Source of the DNA: Neurospora tetraspora
Lineage: Eukaryota; Ascomycota; Sordariomycetes; Sordariales; Sordariaceae
Reading direction: 5' to 3'
Length of the DNA: 64,000 nucleotides
Assembly (NCBI RefSeq): GCF_033439725.1
Contig: NW_026944383.1
Coordinates: 1,178,001-1,242,000 of the forward strand
Positions 1 to 11,712 of the stretch are shown one piece after another (position 1 is the first letter of the stretch; each line of letters opens with the position of its first letter). Both the position numbers and the translations under genes were made by a program. The notes under the pieces are model-generated. The model was not told the origin of the DNA. It did not search any database and saw only the letters and a program-made list of their open reading frames with translations.

Positions 1-1882
1 CTACTACCTTCTAGCCCACCGGATAGTATATCCCCAACCGCTCCCCGGCATCCCCTACAACCAAACCGCTTCCCACCGTATCCTCGGAGACATCCCCGAC
101 CTCGTAACCTCGGTTCGGCGAACCAAAGAGACCTCATCATGGTGTTTTTCCCAATGCCGCCGTCTCAAGTCACCGGTAATCCAGCTATTTCTCCGGCCCT
201 TCAGCAAGCCCTTCGTCTTCGTCGACGACGCGCGCGAGACCGAGGACATGCTGCTGCGCCGCACGCGCGAGTTCGACCGGGCCCCTAGCACCGCCGCCTT
301 CTTCCGGACCGTGCTGCCGCGGGCCAGCATCGTCAAGCCGACAGACCACGAGTTCAAAGCTCAGCGCCGACTGTGGGTGGACGTCATGAGTCCGGCTTTT
401 TTGCGGAGTGTGGTGGCGCCCAATATTTACCGGTCCACGCTGGAGCTGGTCGAGCTGTGGAGGCTCAAGAGCCGCGTGGGAGGTGGCGGCCGCCCGTTTG
501 AAGCACATCACGATCTGGAGACGGCTGCTTTTGATGCTATTTGGGTTGCTGTACTCGGCTCCGAATTGGGTGGCATCCGGTCGGAGATTGAGGCGGTCAC
601 AACCTCAAAAGAAGACCGCCATCAAAACCAGTAGCAGCAGATCCTCCAAACACAACAAGAATATGACGACCAGGGCAAGCCGGCACATATGCCAGTGGCT
701 GAGCGATCGGACTTATACGAAGCCATACAATACCTCAACAAGAGTGTCGAGCGTATCATGGCCAGCCCAATGCCGGTGTTGCACCACTGGCTGATTCGTC
801 AGACGCCTACGTACCGCAGGTACGAAGCGATCAAGAACAAAGAGATACGGCGTATCTTGAAGAGCGCATACGCAAGATTCAAGGCTCTTGAGCTGTCGTC
901 AAATCTCGACTCGCACTCTCAGGAGGAGGCGAATGAGCAGCATCAGCATGACACGTGTGCCATGGACCTCATCCTTCGCCGCGAGATGATCTCTTCAGAG
1001 AGACGGGGTACTATTCTCCCACCACCCGAGGAGAACCTCGAGATGCAGGATGAGCTTCTTATGCTTTTAGTTGCTGTACGTTACCTTATCTCTGATTCCA
1101 TCCCCCTCACATCCCTTCTCGTCCCCTAGGTACCTACCTACCTCTCCCCGGAAAACCTCCCAAATAACAAACCCTCTTCTTACCTCCTTGGCTTCCCCCC
1201 AACCGAAACTGACTGGACCACCGTGAAACAGGGCCACGAAACAACAGCAAACACCCTCTCCTGGTTCGTCAAGTTCATGGCCCACCACCCTTCCTCGCAA
1301 GACCGTCTGCGCCAACACCTTCGAGCCGCCTTCCCGTCATCCAACGCTTCCAGCCCTCCCTCCGCCGCCGAGATTCTTTCGTCTACCACTTGCATCCCCT
1401 ACCTAGACGCCACCATAGCCGAAACCAACCGGCTCGCCGCCACGGTTCCGCTGATCGTCCGCGTGACCACCGTCGACACGCACATATTGGGGTTCGCGGT
1501 ACCCAAGGGGACGCATGTGATGTGTAATTCGAGGGTTACGGAGCCGTATGATGACATGGATGACTCGGTCGTGGACGGGGATGGAGCTGATCTGCTGGAG
1601 AGTCGAAGGTCGGAGAGTTCGAGGGTGGCGATGGAGAAGCGTTTGAAAGAGGGACTTGGTGGTGGAGCATATCAGATGCGGCGGGACTTGGACAGTTTTG
1701 AGCCGGAGCGTTGGCTGGTGAAGAGGAGCAAAGTGAGAAATGGGGAGATAGTAGATACATTTAGGGAAGGGGAGGTGAATGAGGAGATAGGAGGAGAAGA
1801 AGTGTTTGATCCAGGTTCACTGCCAGTTTTGGCTTTCTCGGCGGGACCAAGAGGGTGTTTTGGTGAGTACCTACCCCGGGTT

Positions 1883-1914
<32 letters not shown>

Positions 1915-2268
1915 TTTTTTTTCCTCCAAAATCCCTCTGTATTCTCCTTTGCCATTTTTGTTACCTTCTCGCCTTCTTGTGGTGTTTCATGGGCCCGTCC
2001 CATGGAGTCATCACTTTAGATTTTTCTCCCACTCGCGCGCGATCTATCTCCATCCAGACAGGGGACACTTGCTAACGGAAGGAAACCTCCACTTCCTACC
2101 ACACTCACAGGCCGTCGACTTGCGATGCAGGAACTAAGAATGATGATCGTGCTTCTTACGCTCAGCTTCAGGTTTCTGCCGTTGCCAGAATCCTTGAGTG
2201 GGATGGAAGGTCAGCAAAAGGTGCTGCGCAGCCCGCAACAGTGTCATGTCAAGGTGGAGGTTTTGTGA
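1..2268 (+). pseudogene. Cytochrome P450, 5'-truncated by window edge, one in-frame stop
   Basis: A haem monooxygenase, probably oxidising the product of the neighbouring polyketide synthase. The reading frame enters from the left edge. Exons are about 2-1075, 1232-1862 and 2111-2268. Joining the first two creates the I-helix motif AGHETT. ExxR is seen as ETNR, then FEPERW, then the haem loop FSAGPRGCFG, which intron 2 splits just after its last glycine. Intron 2 contains a (TTTC)n tract. The frame is open on both sides of a TAG at 632-634, in a Gln-rich stretch where CAG is the likely parent codon. No plausible short intron removes it. The N-terminal membrane anchor lies outside the window. 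Family call is certain; the subfamily and substrate are not. With one lesion it could still be a rare allele or a base error. Confidence 0.85.
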
Positions 2269-2578
2269 GACGACGACGCCTGCCGTTGCTGCCGCTGCTG
2301 CTGCTCGGTCAGATTTTGGATGCGGGGATACAGAGATATCAAAGGGAGACAGACATGAGACGTGGATGAGTTTTGGATTGTGGTGAATGGAAAGACAATT
2401 TCCCCGTTGGGTACACAAACTAGCGCTCTTATTCCTCTGAGTTGAATGCGCCCAATGTTTCAGAAACGAGTGGTTCTAAACATGATGCACTCATTCATCC
2501 TTATCATCACAGTTACCGTCACCGTCATCAAGCCGGCCGTTATCTCGCCGCCTTTGCCATCCATACCTATAGGGCTAA
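2269..2578. other. Convergent intergenic spacer
   Basis: This 310-base spacer lies between the stop codons of the P450 and the MFS exporter. I see no gene in it. It should hold both 3' ends. Confidence 0.6.
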
Positions 2579-4868
2579 CTAAGACTTTGAAGCTACTTCC
2601 TCAGGCGGGGCCGTCGGTCTCCTGGGAGTTTTCTCCCACAGCAACAAGCAAGAGATAAACGCCACACCAGAGAAGGCAGTCGGTAATATGTTCTGCTTAT
2701 TGTATCCTTCTGCATACACCGTCCTGACAGCAATTTGCTCATCAGGTGGGAGGTTTTGGATTGCGGAAAGGGATTCGGAAATTTCCGCGACACGTGAAGG
2801 ATCCAGAATGTCCGGAAGCTTGCTTTCGACGTGGTTGTTGAGTAGGGTCGAGCTGTGCAGTTTTCAAAAAAAATGTGTGTTTCAGTTAGCATACACCTCT
2901 AGAGACGGACTGCATGGATGGATGGGATGTGGCGAAGGAAAGAAATGAAACGTACCAAACCGCGAGGGAAATCGTTCCTCCGAGGACACGGACTTGGGTT
3001 AGAGCACCCATCATTACGGCTGTGTGTTATTCCCAACGCTTAAGGTCAGTAACCGCCAAGACTAACTCAGCAACGGGCATGAAAACTAGGTAGAGTGTTT
3101 TGATGCCAAGGTGCCGGAAGGAAGCAAGGAATAACTTACGGAGATCCACAGGATCCACCACCAAAGGCGCCAATGTCAAGATTGTACTAACAGTCAAGCC
3201 AAAGCCAATGCCCATGATTGCTTCAAAGCCGTATTGACTTGCTGGAACATGAGCGCCTCCTGCGCCCTTGATGGGCAGAGTCGGAAGCAAACAGGTCAGG
3301 CCTACTCCAATCAGCTGGAAGACAGACCCCACGAGAATGACATAGACGGGCGGAGCGTTCCGGCTAGATGTCAAGTACCCGGACACAGCAGTCGCGACGG
3401 GCGAAAGGAGGAGCAGTGGCAAAAGAGCAATTCCGGCTTTCTGGGGGGAATATCCGTAGACGGCTTGCAGACTTTGGGGAATGTTGACGACGATGGCTGT
3501 GAAGGGAAAGCCGATGAAGAAAGCGGAACTGTTTTTTTCCGTACGGAAACGGAGAGTGAGTGAGTGAGTGAGTGAGTGAGTGAGTGATCAGTCGACTAGT
3601 CATTGTAGAAAAGGAGGTGCGGTGCGAATGGGTAAAGGTAGAGGTAGAGAGAGTTAGACAAAATGACATAACATGACAACATACGCAAGCATGGCCGGCA
3701 TCAACCGACCTTTCAGCAAACGGGGCGAGAAGACGGGCTCCTTGACCCATTTCGATCGTTCCCAGAAGAAGAAGAGGGCGCCTGTTACAAAGGCAAGAAC
3801 AAGTGTCGATATGACGGTTGGGCTGCTCCAGGGATACCTTGTTCCGCCGCTCTCGAGCGAAAACACTATGAGCATAGACGACGCGAGAAGGAGGACTGCG
3901 CCGGCGAGGTCGACCCTGCTCAGGTTAGAGGAAGTAACCTTGCTGCGCAGCAAGGCAAGAAGAGGTTGCTGTGGGCTGTTTTTGTTGTTTTTATTGGAAC
4001 CTGGGAGGAGCCATGCTAGAAGAACGAATGCTAGACCTCCGGCTGGGCCACTGAACACACTCATGGAATTATTTTCCGTTGGTTAGCGCCGGGCACATGC
4101 AAAGAAGACACATTGTTATCTCGAAACCGAGGGAGATGGGAGGAGCTCATACTTGAGAAAGAACACCCAGCGCCAGCTGCCGTGTGCGCTCACTACACCA
4201 CCCAAGATGGGTCCGAGGATGCTTGCAAGTGCAAAGACGGTTGAGATTATGGCGATGTACTTGCCGAACTCGGCCTTGGGAACCAGAGTCGGGGCTATCA
4301 CAATGGTCATGGAATAGATACCAGAAGCACCCATCCCTTGGAAGGCCCTGAAGATAATGCTATATCATTGTGTAAGTAAACCACCACCTAGCTTTTTGAA
4401 GAGGGTGGTAACTTGCAGCTCGACGATATTGGTGGAAGCGCCACAAAGACAGGAGAAAATGATAAAGATGGCCAGTCCGAGTAGGCACATGGTCTTGCGG
4501 CCAAAGACATCTCCGAGTTTGGCATATATAACCAGAAAGCCCGTGTATGTGATGAAGTAGGCGGTGACAACCCAATCGCGCAAGTGAAAGCCGCTGAGGG
4601 TGTTGGTGATGGACACGAGCGAGGTGCTCACGATGGTGGTCTCGAGTGTCGACAGGAAGAGAGCTATCCAGATGCCGAAAGTCAAGACGTGTTTCCTCCA
4701 CCCGGAAATGAAGGGGCCCTCGCTCTGCTGCTCGCACTCAGTGCTGGCACTGCCGTCGGGGTTGTGTTCATGGGATGAAGGTGACGACGGTACTGTTGTT
4801 GGTGCTGAGTTCTGCGGCGCTGCTTCTTTCGAATCCAGCGGGTCTGATGGCACGCCTTTGGAGAGCAT
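2579..4868 (-). CDS. MFS drug/toxin efflux transporter
   Basis: A plasma-membrane exporter of the major facilitator superfamily, likely exporting the cluster product. Six exons (4417-4868, 4153-4359, 3685-4050, 3140-3528, 2956-3019, 2579-2852) join without a frame break to 583 residues. Visible marks are a hydrophilic N-terminus of about 60 residues, then the first membrane segment, the motif GDVFGRKT after the second segment, FRAFQGMGASG, LGPILGG and WRWVFFLN. Many hydrophobic helices follow, the size fitting a 12-14 helix toxin pump. The first intron (4360-4416) only works with a GC donor (GCAAGT), which restores ELIIFRAFQG. The fourth exon is preceded by an intron with a (TCAC)n tract. The gene is divergent from the glycosyltransferase, sharing a 529-base promoter. 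It is intact while its partners are broken, so it may be kept for export or self-protection. Confidence 0.92.
4360..4416 (-). other. GC-AG intron in the MFS gene
   Basis: A 57-base intron with donor GCAAGT and acceptor TATAG. No GT donor nearby gives the phase needed to continue into the conserved FRAFQGMG segment, whereas the GC donor gives it exactly. Confidence 0.8.
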
Positions 4869-5397
4869 AGTGAGAAAATGTTAGTGTGTGATGTGTGAGC
4901 TGTGAGGTTGAAGCGTTGAATGAAAACACTGGCGTTTGATGTCAAAACGAAGAGGCAGACCGTCGGTGACACATCATCATTCCAGTCAGGAGCATCAGCA
5001 AATACCTCTTCTAGGCAAACAGCGCCCCAAGACCAGTGCTGTAATGGGATTGGGTCCAGAAACAAAGATCCAACGGGAAGAGAGCGGATAAACAGCCTTC
5101 CTGCAAGGGTGACAGGTACGTACCTTTGATATACACCATGTAGCGGAAGGGGGGTACAAATTTCCAAGTCACGACAACCTATACTTGATAAGGGGTGTAG
5201 GTACCCAGGTTCTACAAGTAGGTAGAGCATAGGTTACCTAACGTGAAGCCAATGGCTATAATAAGCCCTGATGGTGACCAGATGGCCAGATGGGCTTTTC
5301 ACCTTTTTCCCCTCCCCGTTCTTCAGTATCTATCCGACTCTGGAATACAAAACGTCCTTGAACGGCACAGCATCCAATCCTTCGGTCCATCACATCC
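4869..5397. promoter_or_regulatory. Bidirectional promoter between MFS and glycosyltransferase
   Basis: A divergent 529-base region with no coding signal. An A/T-rich TATA-like element, GCTATAATAAGC, lies at about 5251-5262, some 140 bases before the glycosyltransferase start. GGTAGGTAC-like motifs occur at about 5197-5230. Shared control of the two genes is an inference from the layout. Confidence 0.5.
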
Positions 5398-7538
5398 ATG
5401 GCTCCTGCATCGCATTTTGACCCGCACCCCCCTCGCAAGATTCTGGTGGTGGTCACGGTTGGCGGATCCACTAACTCGGGTAAGTTTAGCGCATGGCCCT
5501 AGAAACCTCCACTGACCGGCCCGATCCTAGCTCAGCCCTTCAGTGTTCCAGGGCAGTGCATGGCTTGAGTGGGGGCGGGGGTTACGCCAATGACAAAAAA
5601 GCTGGCACTTCCGTTGTTACACTGATCGCCCATTTAGTGCCCGAAAAAGTGCCAGCTTTTCTGTCATTAGCGTGGGGGTGTCTACTTATTTCCGACGTCG
5701 CTTCTTCCACCCGTCACTTCCACCGTCCACTTCCCGTCGTCCACTTCCCCCTGTTCTTCCACTTCTCCTGCCCAGTCGGGCTCGTCCCTGACAAAAAAGG
5801 GGGCACCTTTTCGAGCACATGGTCGATCAGTTCTTCCGCTTTCAGTCTTACTTGCATCTCGACCTATGGAACCTCTTCCTTCCATTCCATGCAGATCTTC
5901 TGCTTTCCCCCTGTACTGTGTATCTTTACACTACGATAGAGACATGGATCAAGGCTAACCACGGCGATCAACAGCTCCTATTCTGGAAATCTGCCGGATT
6001 CTCGCCGCCCGTGGCCATGCCATCGAGTTCGCGACTCTCGAAGGGCGTGCCGACCTTGTTGCGGCATACCCTTTTGTCTCAACCGTCCACCTGGTCGGCC
6101 GTGCCGTCACACCCGACGAGGACCGGCAGCTTTACGACAAGTTCAGCAGATGGGACAACAAGACGCAGCGCGGTCGCAATGAGATGATCGAGTGCAAAAA
6201 GTTCTACGACTCTTGGTGGCCCGAGGTCTACCGCCGTCTGCTCCACGTCGTCACTCACGTCAGCCGCCCTGACTTCATCTTTTCCGACTATCAGGTCGAG
6301 GCTGCTCGTGATGTTGCTCAGCATTGCTGCATCCCGCTCGTCTCCATGTGGCCGCAGATGCCCTGGCTCATGGCGCCCCATTCCTGGATTCCCGGCGAGC
6401 CTGGTACCCAAGTTCGTTGCCTAACCAGCGAACATGCCTCCATGTGGGATCGCCTCTACGACCAGACCTATCTCGTTCGATATGCGCCCCAGCTTCTGCA
6501 CCTGTTTCTCTGGACCCGCTCTATGCGCAAGCAGGCTGGCGTTCACTCTATGCCAGCCCTGAAGCCCAAACCGGACAACCTCGTGCTTGTCAACTCGTTC
6601 TGGGGCCTCGAACCCGCAAAGGATGTACCGCCGCTCCTGCAACCCGTCGGTCCTCTTCTGTCAGACAGCTACGCCCCACTCGATGACACCACTGACAAGT
6701 TCCTCAACACCAAGACCTCCGTCGTCTATGTCGCCTTTGGCACCCATGTCATTCTTACGCCCGAGAAAGTGGACAGGCTGATACGAGGGCTTTGCTGTGC
6801 TCTTGAGCAGGGTTCCATTGACGGCATCATCTGGGCTCTGCGGGGTCCCACCCGCGATGGACTCGACCCGCAAAGGCCATACCCAGCCTTGCTCGAAGGA
6901 TCAAAGGATCAATATACCGTCGGTCATCTTTTAGCGAACCAACACCCATCTTGGCTCATCCTGGAGTACGCCCCCCAGAGGGCAGTCTTGGACCATCCGT
7001 CTACCACTCTGTTTGTGACCCAGCCGGGCCATCGTTGGCCAACGAGGCCCTGTTCCATGGTGTTCCCATGGTCTCTATGCCCTTTTACGGTGATCAAATT
7101 CAACATAATCTCCGCCTGGTGGCCGCTGGTGTTGCCAAGGGTGTCGACAAGGATACCTTCACACCCGCCCAACTGGCGTCCATAATCTCTGCCATGATAC
7201 TCGATACCAACGGTGAACTTGGACGGAACGTACGGCGCATGCAGCGCATCGCGCATGTCGCCTCACGCGGAAAACATTTCGCTGCTGACTTGATTGAGGA
7301 ATGCATGTACGACTGGGGTCTCCGGTTTGAGCTGGATCCTGCGAAGCAATCAACGTCATCTCATGTCAAAGGTCTCAACGGAGGTAGGGGGCGCGAGTTA
7401 TCCCCTATGCATCTCCAGACGGCTGACGCCCGCATGTCCCGATGGCGGGCTAACAACTATGACCAATGGCTGTTATTGGCAACTGTAGTGTTATTTGCCA
7501 TCGGCCCCATGGCATTGGCTCGAGGTCATGTCTTCTAG
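5398..7538 (+). pseudogene. UDP-glycosyltransferase with one frameshift
   Basis: A GT1-type enzyme that would transfer a sugar from a UDP-sugar to an acceptor, here presumably the polyketide. Exon 1 (5398-5479) gives a start with the Rossmann strand KILVVVTVGGSTNS. Exon 2 begins at 5975 and continues with APILEICRILAARGH. About 548 residues would be expected. The C-terminal donor-binding region is clear: YAPQRAVLDHPSTTLFVT, then ANEALFHGVPMVSMPFYGDQ. Between these halves, at about 7025-7035, the frame shifts by one missing base. The residues there (QPG) do not match the usual THGG-type motif. A C-terminal hydrophobic segment (WLLLATVVLFAIGPMAL) suggests a membrane anchor. Intron 1 is 495 bases, far longer than its neighbours, and contains an inverted repeat. 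The frameshift cuts off the nucleotide-sugar site, so the copy is probably inactive. Confidence 0.88.
5584..5673. repeat. 27-bp imperfect inverted repeat inside glycosyltransferase intron 1
   Basis: Arms 5584-5610 and 5647-5673 match at 25 of 27 positions when one is reverse-complemented, with a 36-base spacer. The two mismatches are transitions. Ends read ACGC and GCGT, both bordered by G-runs. It could be a small MITE-like insertion or an RNA hairpin in the unusually long intron. No transposase is present. Confidence 0.75.
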
Positions 7539-7803
7539 TTAGAGACCGTGTGAGGATCGATCTACCAAGTTTTACGCGCGTTGTTAAGGACACACAGATA
7601 AGAGCAGAAATCATCAATTTTCCTAACCCATCCGAACATCCATCACGATATAAGCGTGCCCGGCTTGTTTGATACTGGTTCCAGACGATGTAGTACCAAA
7701 AGAATTTGTCACCGAGCACTTCAGCTATCAGACACTCAAGTTCCTCCTCTCTCCGACCGTCCATATTCTGTCTGGTCCCACAATCTGCTAGAATTAAGAC
7801 ACG

Positions 7804-8734
7804 ATGCCGATTTTATGTCTTCACGGAATGGGCACAAGCAGCGATGTACGTCCAACTAGCTTAGCCATGCAATTTTCTTCTGATGTTCCTATTACGTTAA
7901 CCTCCGCTGACGAGTTCTTGGGTTTTCTACTCAGATATTCGCGACCCAGACCGCCGGACTCAGATCTCTACTTGGATGTGACAATCTACATACCTTTGAG
8001 TTCGTCGAAGGCGGCGTGGAGAGCCCACCTGCACCAGGTACGGCCAGTGCAATCCCCAGCCTGCTGCTGCATGACTTGAGACTCTTACTCCTGGAAACTC
8101 AAGGTCGCGTGGCTGATCGTTGAAACATCTTGACTATCCAGGTATTGCTGCTCTCTTTCCAAACACGGATTACTATGCCTACTACGACCCAACCTCCCCC
8201 CAAAGCATCCTGCAAGCACTCGATGACCTGAGTACATGCCTCGCAGACGAAGGACCCTTCGACGGCGTCATGGGATTCTCACAAGGCGCCGCCTTGGCCT
8301 CCATGCTCATTTCACGTTCTTGCAACAACGCCAGTGTTAGTGTTAGTAACAAGGAGGCTTCTTCCCACACGTATACCGCTTCATCGTCCCCCTTCTCGTT
8401 TGCCATCTTCATCTGTGCCGGCGCTCCGCTCTGCGAAGACTCGCTTCGTTCCGGAACGATCAAGTACCTGGATCCTCCTGATAAACGTGGTGGCGAAGAA
8501 GAAGACCGGAAGGCTTCCACTTCTTTCAAGCTTCCTATCCCGGTGGCCAACATCGTGGGCCGCAAGGACCCGGATCTAGCGGCTTCGATGAGACTTGCGG
8601 GGCTGTGTCAGGGCCCGAGTGTCCTGCTCGATCATGGGGCTGGTCATGAGATTCCGAGCGGCTTAATGCTGGTGTTGCGGCAGATGGCGGAGTGTGTGGA
8701 GGAGGTGATTGCGAAGGCTACTTTGGTTCAGTGA
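7804..8734 (+). CDS. FSH1-family serine hydrolase (LovG-like polyketide release enzyme)
   Basis: An alpha/beta hydrolase of the FSH1 family. In the lovastatin pathway the family member LovG frees the chain from a highly reducing PKS that has no thioesterase of its own; the PKS here also lacks one. Exons are 7804-7845, 7935-8037 and 8142-8734, giving 245 residues with no break. The first strand reads MPILCLHGMGTSSD. The nucleophile elbow is GFSQGAA. A late aspartate lies in VGRKDPD, and the catalytic histidine in DHGAGHEIP. It follows the glycosyltransferase by 265 bases on the same strand. A role in releasing the polyketide is an inference from family and position. The gene is intact although the PKS it would serve is broken. 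Confidence 0.88.
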
Positions 8735-11110
8735 AGAGGGATGGATGTACGAGAACGGTCACGGATAATATTAGGCTTTTCATCAGCAGATCTAAAGATC
8801 ATCCCATTTTTGATTTGTACAAGTCTCTTGTAGTATAGTGCTTCCGCTGCGATTGATGTTCTTCAGGTGTTTTGGCGCCATGGGCCAGCGGCTGGAACAC
8901 GTCCTTGACACGGGATATACGTCCTGCCAGCGGAGCCCCCGGTGCCGAGAGTGACGGAGCGTTCCACTTCTTTTGTTGGACTCGGGTTGGGAGAGACGGA
9001 GGGTTGTTGATGCGGCGCATCGAGATCAGCACCCCGTTCGAGAATGAACGCGGCAAACGGGACGGGCGGCATGTGGCCGCCACTAGTGCTGATGGCGAAC
9101 CTGGTCTGCGTCCTTCTGAGAATAGATAGAAAGCCCTGCAGATACCTGGCTGGCAGAATGAGGGGGGTAGGACGCATGTCTTTGACCAAGAATCTGGAGG
9201 AGGGGGGGGGGGGGGGACGGCAAAGGTTCCGGTAGGTTACAAGCTTTCGGATTAATGTTTGTGATAACCTCTATACCACAGTAGAATGTGGAACAGAAGC
9301 CATCTAGTAGGTAGGTACATATGATTATATGCTGGGGTATAGATAGGCCTCTTCATCGGGGAGAAATGTTCCGTTTGGGAACTGACTCTTCAGCGATTGA
9401 CATGCTGTAGAGGAGGCATCTAAAGCAACACTCAGAGATCTCTGATTGGGGAGATGAGCAGGACAAAGGTGTATTGAACGCTCATGGTGATGTCTACTCC
9501 TTCTGCAAGCAAACGCCTATCAGCCAAGCATGGGCGAACAAGTGAGGGTTGAAGCGGCTAAAAGGTAAATAATGGGGTTATGAGTGGTGGGATATTAGAG
9601 GTAGTTGTTTGAGCCCAGATACTATGTGCAACTCGAAGTCATACAAGGAATCCGAACAAGCAGAGAAGAAGCTGATAACCACACCTGTCAGCTATCCCGT
9701 CCCTTGCTGGCTTGAACTCAGCTTAGGTAGGTACCTAGAGGTAGGTAGAGGTAGCTAGCTGGGTAGGTGCAACGGCCTTCGAAACCCCAAAAGGACGATC
9801 TCAACGTCTTCGAACCACTTCCTGAAGGCATTTGCACAGATTTCCCCGAAAAGAGTTTCTCATGCCTGGATTTTTCCTTCTTTCTAACCGATCAAGCATA
9901 CCTACCTTGTGTTTCCGTTTACACCGGTAAAGCAATGTACTAGAGCTCAACCGTCTGTGTCTGCAGCGAAACCCGCGCCGCCCGTCGTGCCCCAATGCTG
10001 CCTCGGATTCTAGGCTTGCAATGGCCTCATTCCGAATGGCTCGCATTATAACAACAATGATGATCCCTTGACGCCGGATTCGTCGAGTGTCTGTCCCATG
10101 TCCTGATTTGTGAAAATGTTTGTACCCCCCTTGACCCCCACCCCCCTGTAGCAACCAACGTACACAAAACGTACCTACCTCTACAAAGCAACCCGTCCCC
10201 CTAGTTGCGTTGTTTGCCATTGCAAGTGGATAAATGTGACCTTGTCAAGAAAGATATTCGCATCCTTCGAACTCGGATTCGCATCTTTTGCCCAACGAAA
10301 CTTCAACATCAACTTTCCTTCCGAGACATTCGGCAGTACCCTAGCGGGGATGGTGGGAGTTTCATGATCGCGCCACAGGCGCTACACGCGTACCGTCGCA
10401 TTGCATACCCTCCTGCCAACCCAGCAGAAAGGATGGGGACCACAGACTGGGCTTGAGATGGGTTAGGTTACAGGTACGGGGAACCTTCACTCGCCTAGCC
10501 GTGTCTCTGCTTGGAAGGATGTGCGGGAGGGTTATCACGGTATCACCATCACTCTCGTCACTCACATCCACATCCACGTTTCCCATCTTATCACACTTGC
10601 CACCTCCATCTTCATATGCGCACCAAAGTCCAGTCTCTGATTAGCAACCGAATGCAGCAATATTGGCCCAAGCATGGTGCATGGGCGTCAGCACGGGGCG
10701 GTTAACCCCATAAAGCGCCTCGAGCGGCAGTCGCAAGGTACGGCATGACCGCATCGAATCTTTAAGGCCGTGGCCATTGGAAAAATCTTACGACAATGTT
10801 TTGATCTGCGTAGCCGTAGGATTCGCTGATCATGCCAGACTCCGGAGACTGCCCGCTCTCAACACTTGTTGACATGTGGTACCACCCGAGCCACCCACAT
10901 CAGAAAGCTTGGACCATATGTAAGCTCTTATCACGACGTCGCCTCAAAATCCAAAGGAGGGTTGCTCCATGCACTCATCTTTTTCTTGTCTTCATTTTTC
11001 TTATCCTATGAGCCGATACCGATGAGCACGGGGGTAGAAGGTATATCTTGCGGGGGAGGTTTATCAAATTCTACTACCGTAGGATGACGCGGGATGTCTT
11101 ACAATGACCG

Positions 11111-11712
11111 GTGGACTCGGATACGAGCACTAACACTAGCAGCCATCAGACTTCGCGCCATAACTCGGTAAATCGTCGGAACTCAAAAGATCGTCGAGTT
11201 TTGGTGGTGTGCACGACCCCCAACCCAAATCGAACCGCCTCATCCCCCTTCAACCAGGTAAACAAGAATAATGGGTCTGAATCCTACGAGAACCTCTGCG
11301 TCCCAGATGCTATTCCCGGGCTGGCAGCTCATGTAGCCTCAAGTCACAGCCAAGCAAGAGACAACAACTGCATTCACAACTTCTACATGTACCATCTCAT
11401 AAGCTGAATGTAAGCATCTAGAACAATGCCTGAATCCTTCCAGATGATGAAAACGCGCAAGTCCTCGAGCAAATAACCGAGTTAGAAGCCGAGATAAGAG
11501 ACTGGGGAGTATGGCCGGCAATGAGATGTTTTGCAGTTTTGGGTATTTTGAGCATGGTTTTGCTGTTGGAGGGAATCATGGATGGAGGGACTTGGAAGAA
11601 GGCTGGAGCAGCAGCACAAGATCCTGACAGTTCGTCCTCCTCATTTTTGGTTTACATCCTTATCACGGAATTTTCTACGGAGAAGCATATCGTGCATTGC
11701 AAGGAGTTTTGA
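11111..11712 (+). other. Possible small gene or relic, unassigned
   Basis: A good intron shape (donor GTAAGC at 11410, acceptor TTCCAG ending 11443) is followed by an open frame to 11712. That frame encodes an acidic helix (VLEQITELEAEIRDWG) and then a hydrophobic segment (FAVLGILSMVLLLEG). The upstream frame ends in a stop just before the donor, so the parts do not join in frame. I do not recognise it. It may be a broken gene or chance. Confidence 0.2.

Noticed and set aside
593-640. A short intron removing the P450 stop
   Set aside because: The only candidate donor (GTCACA) is poor and the intron would be under 50 bases with no branch site.
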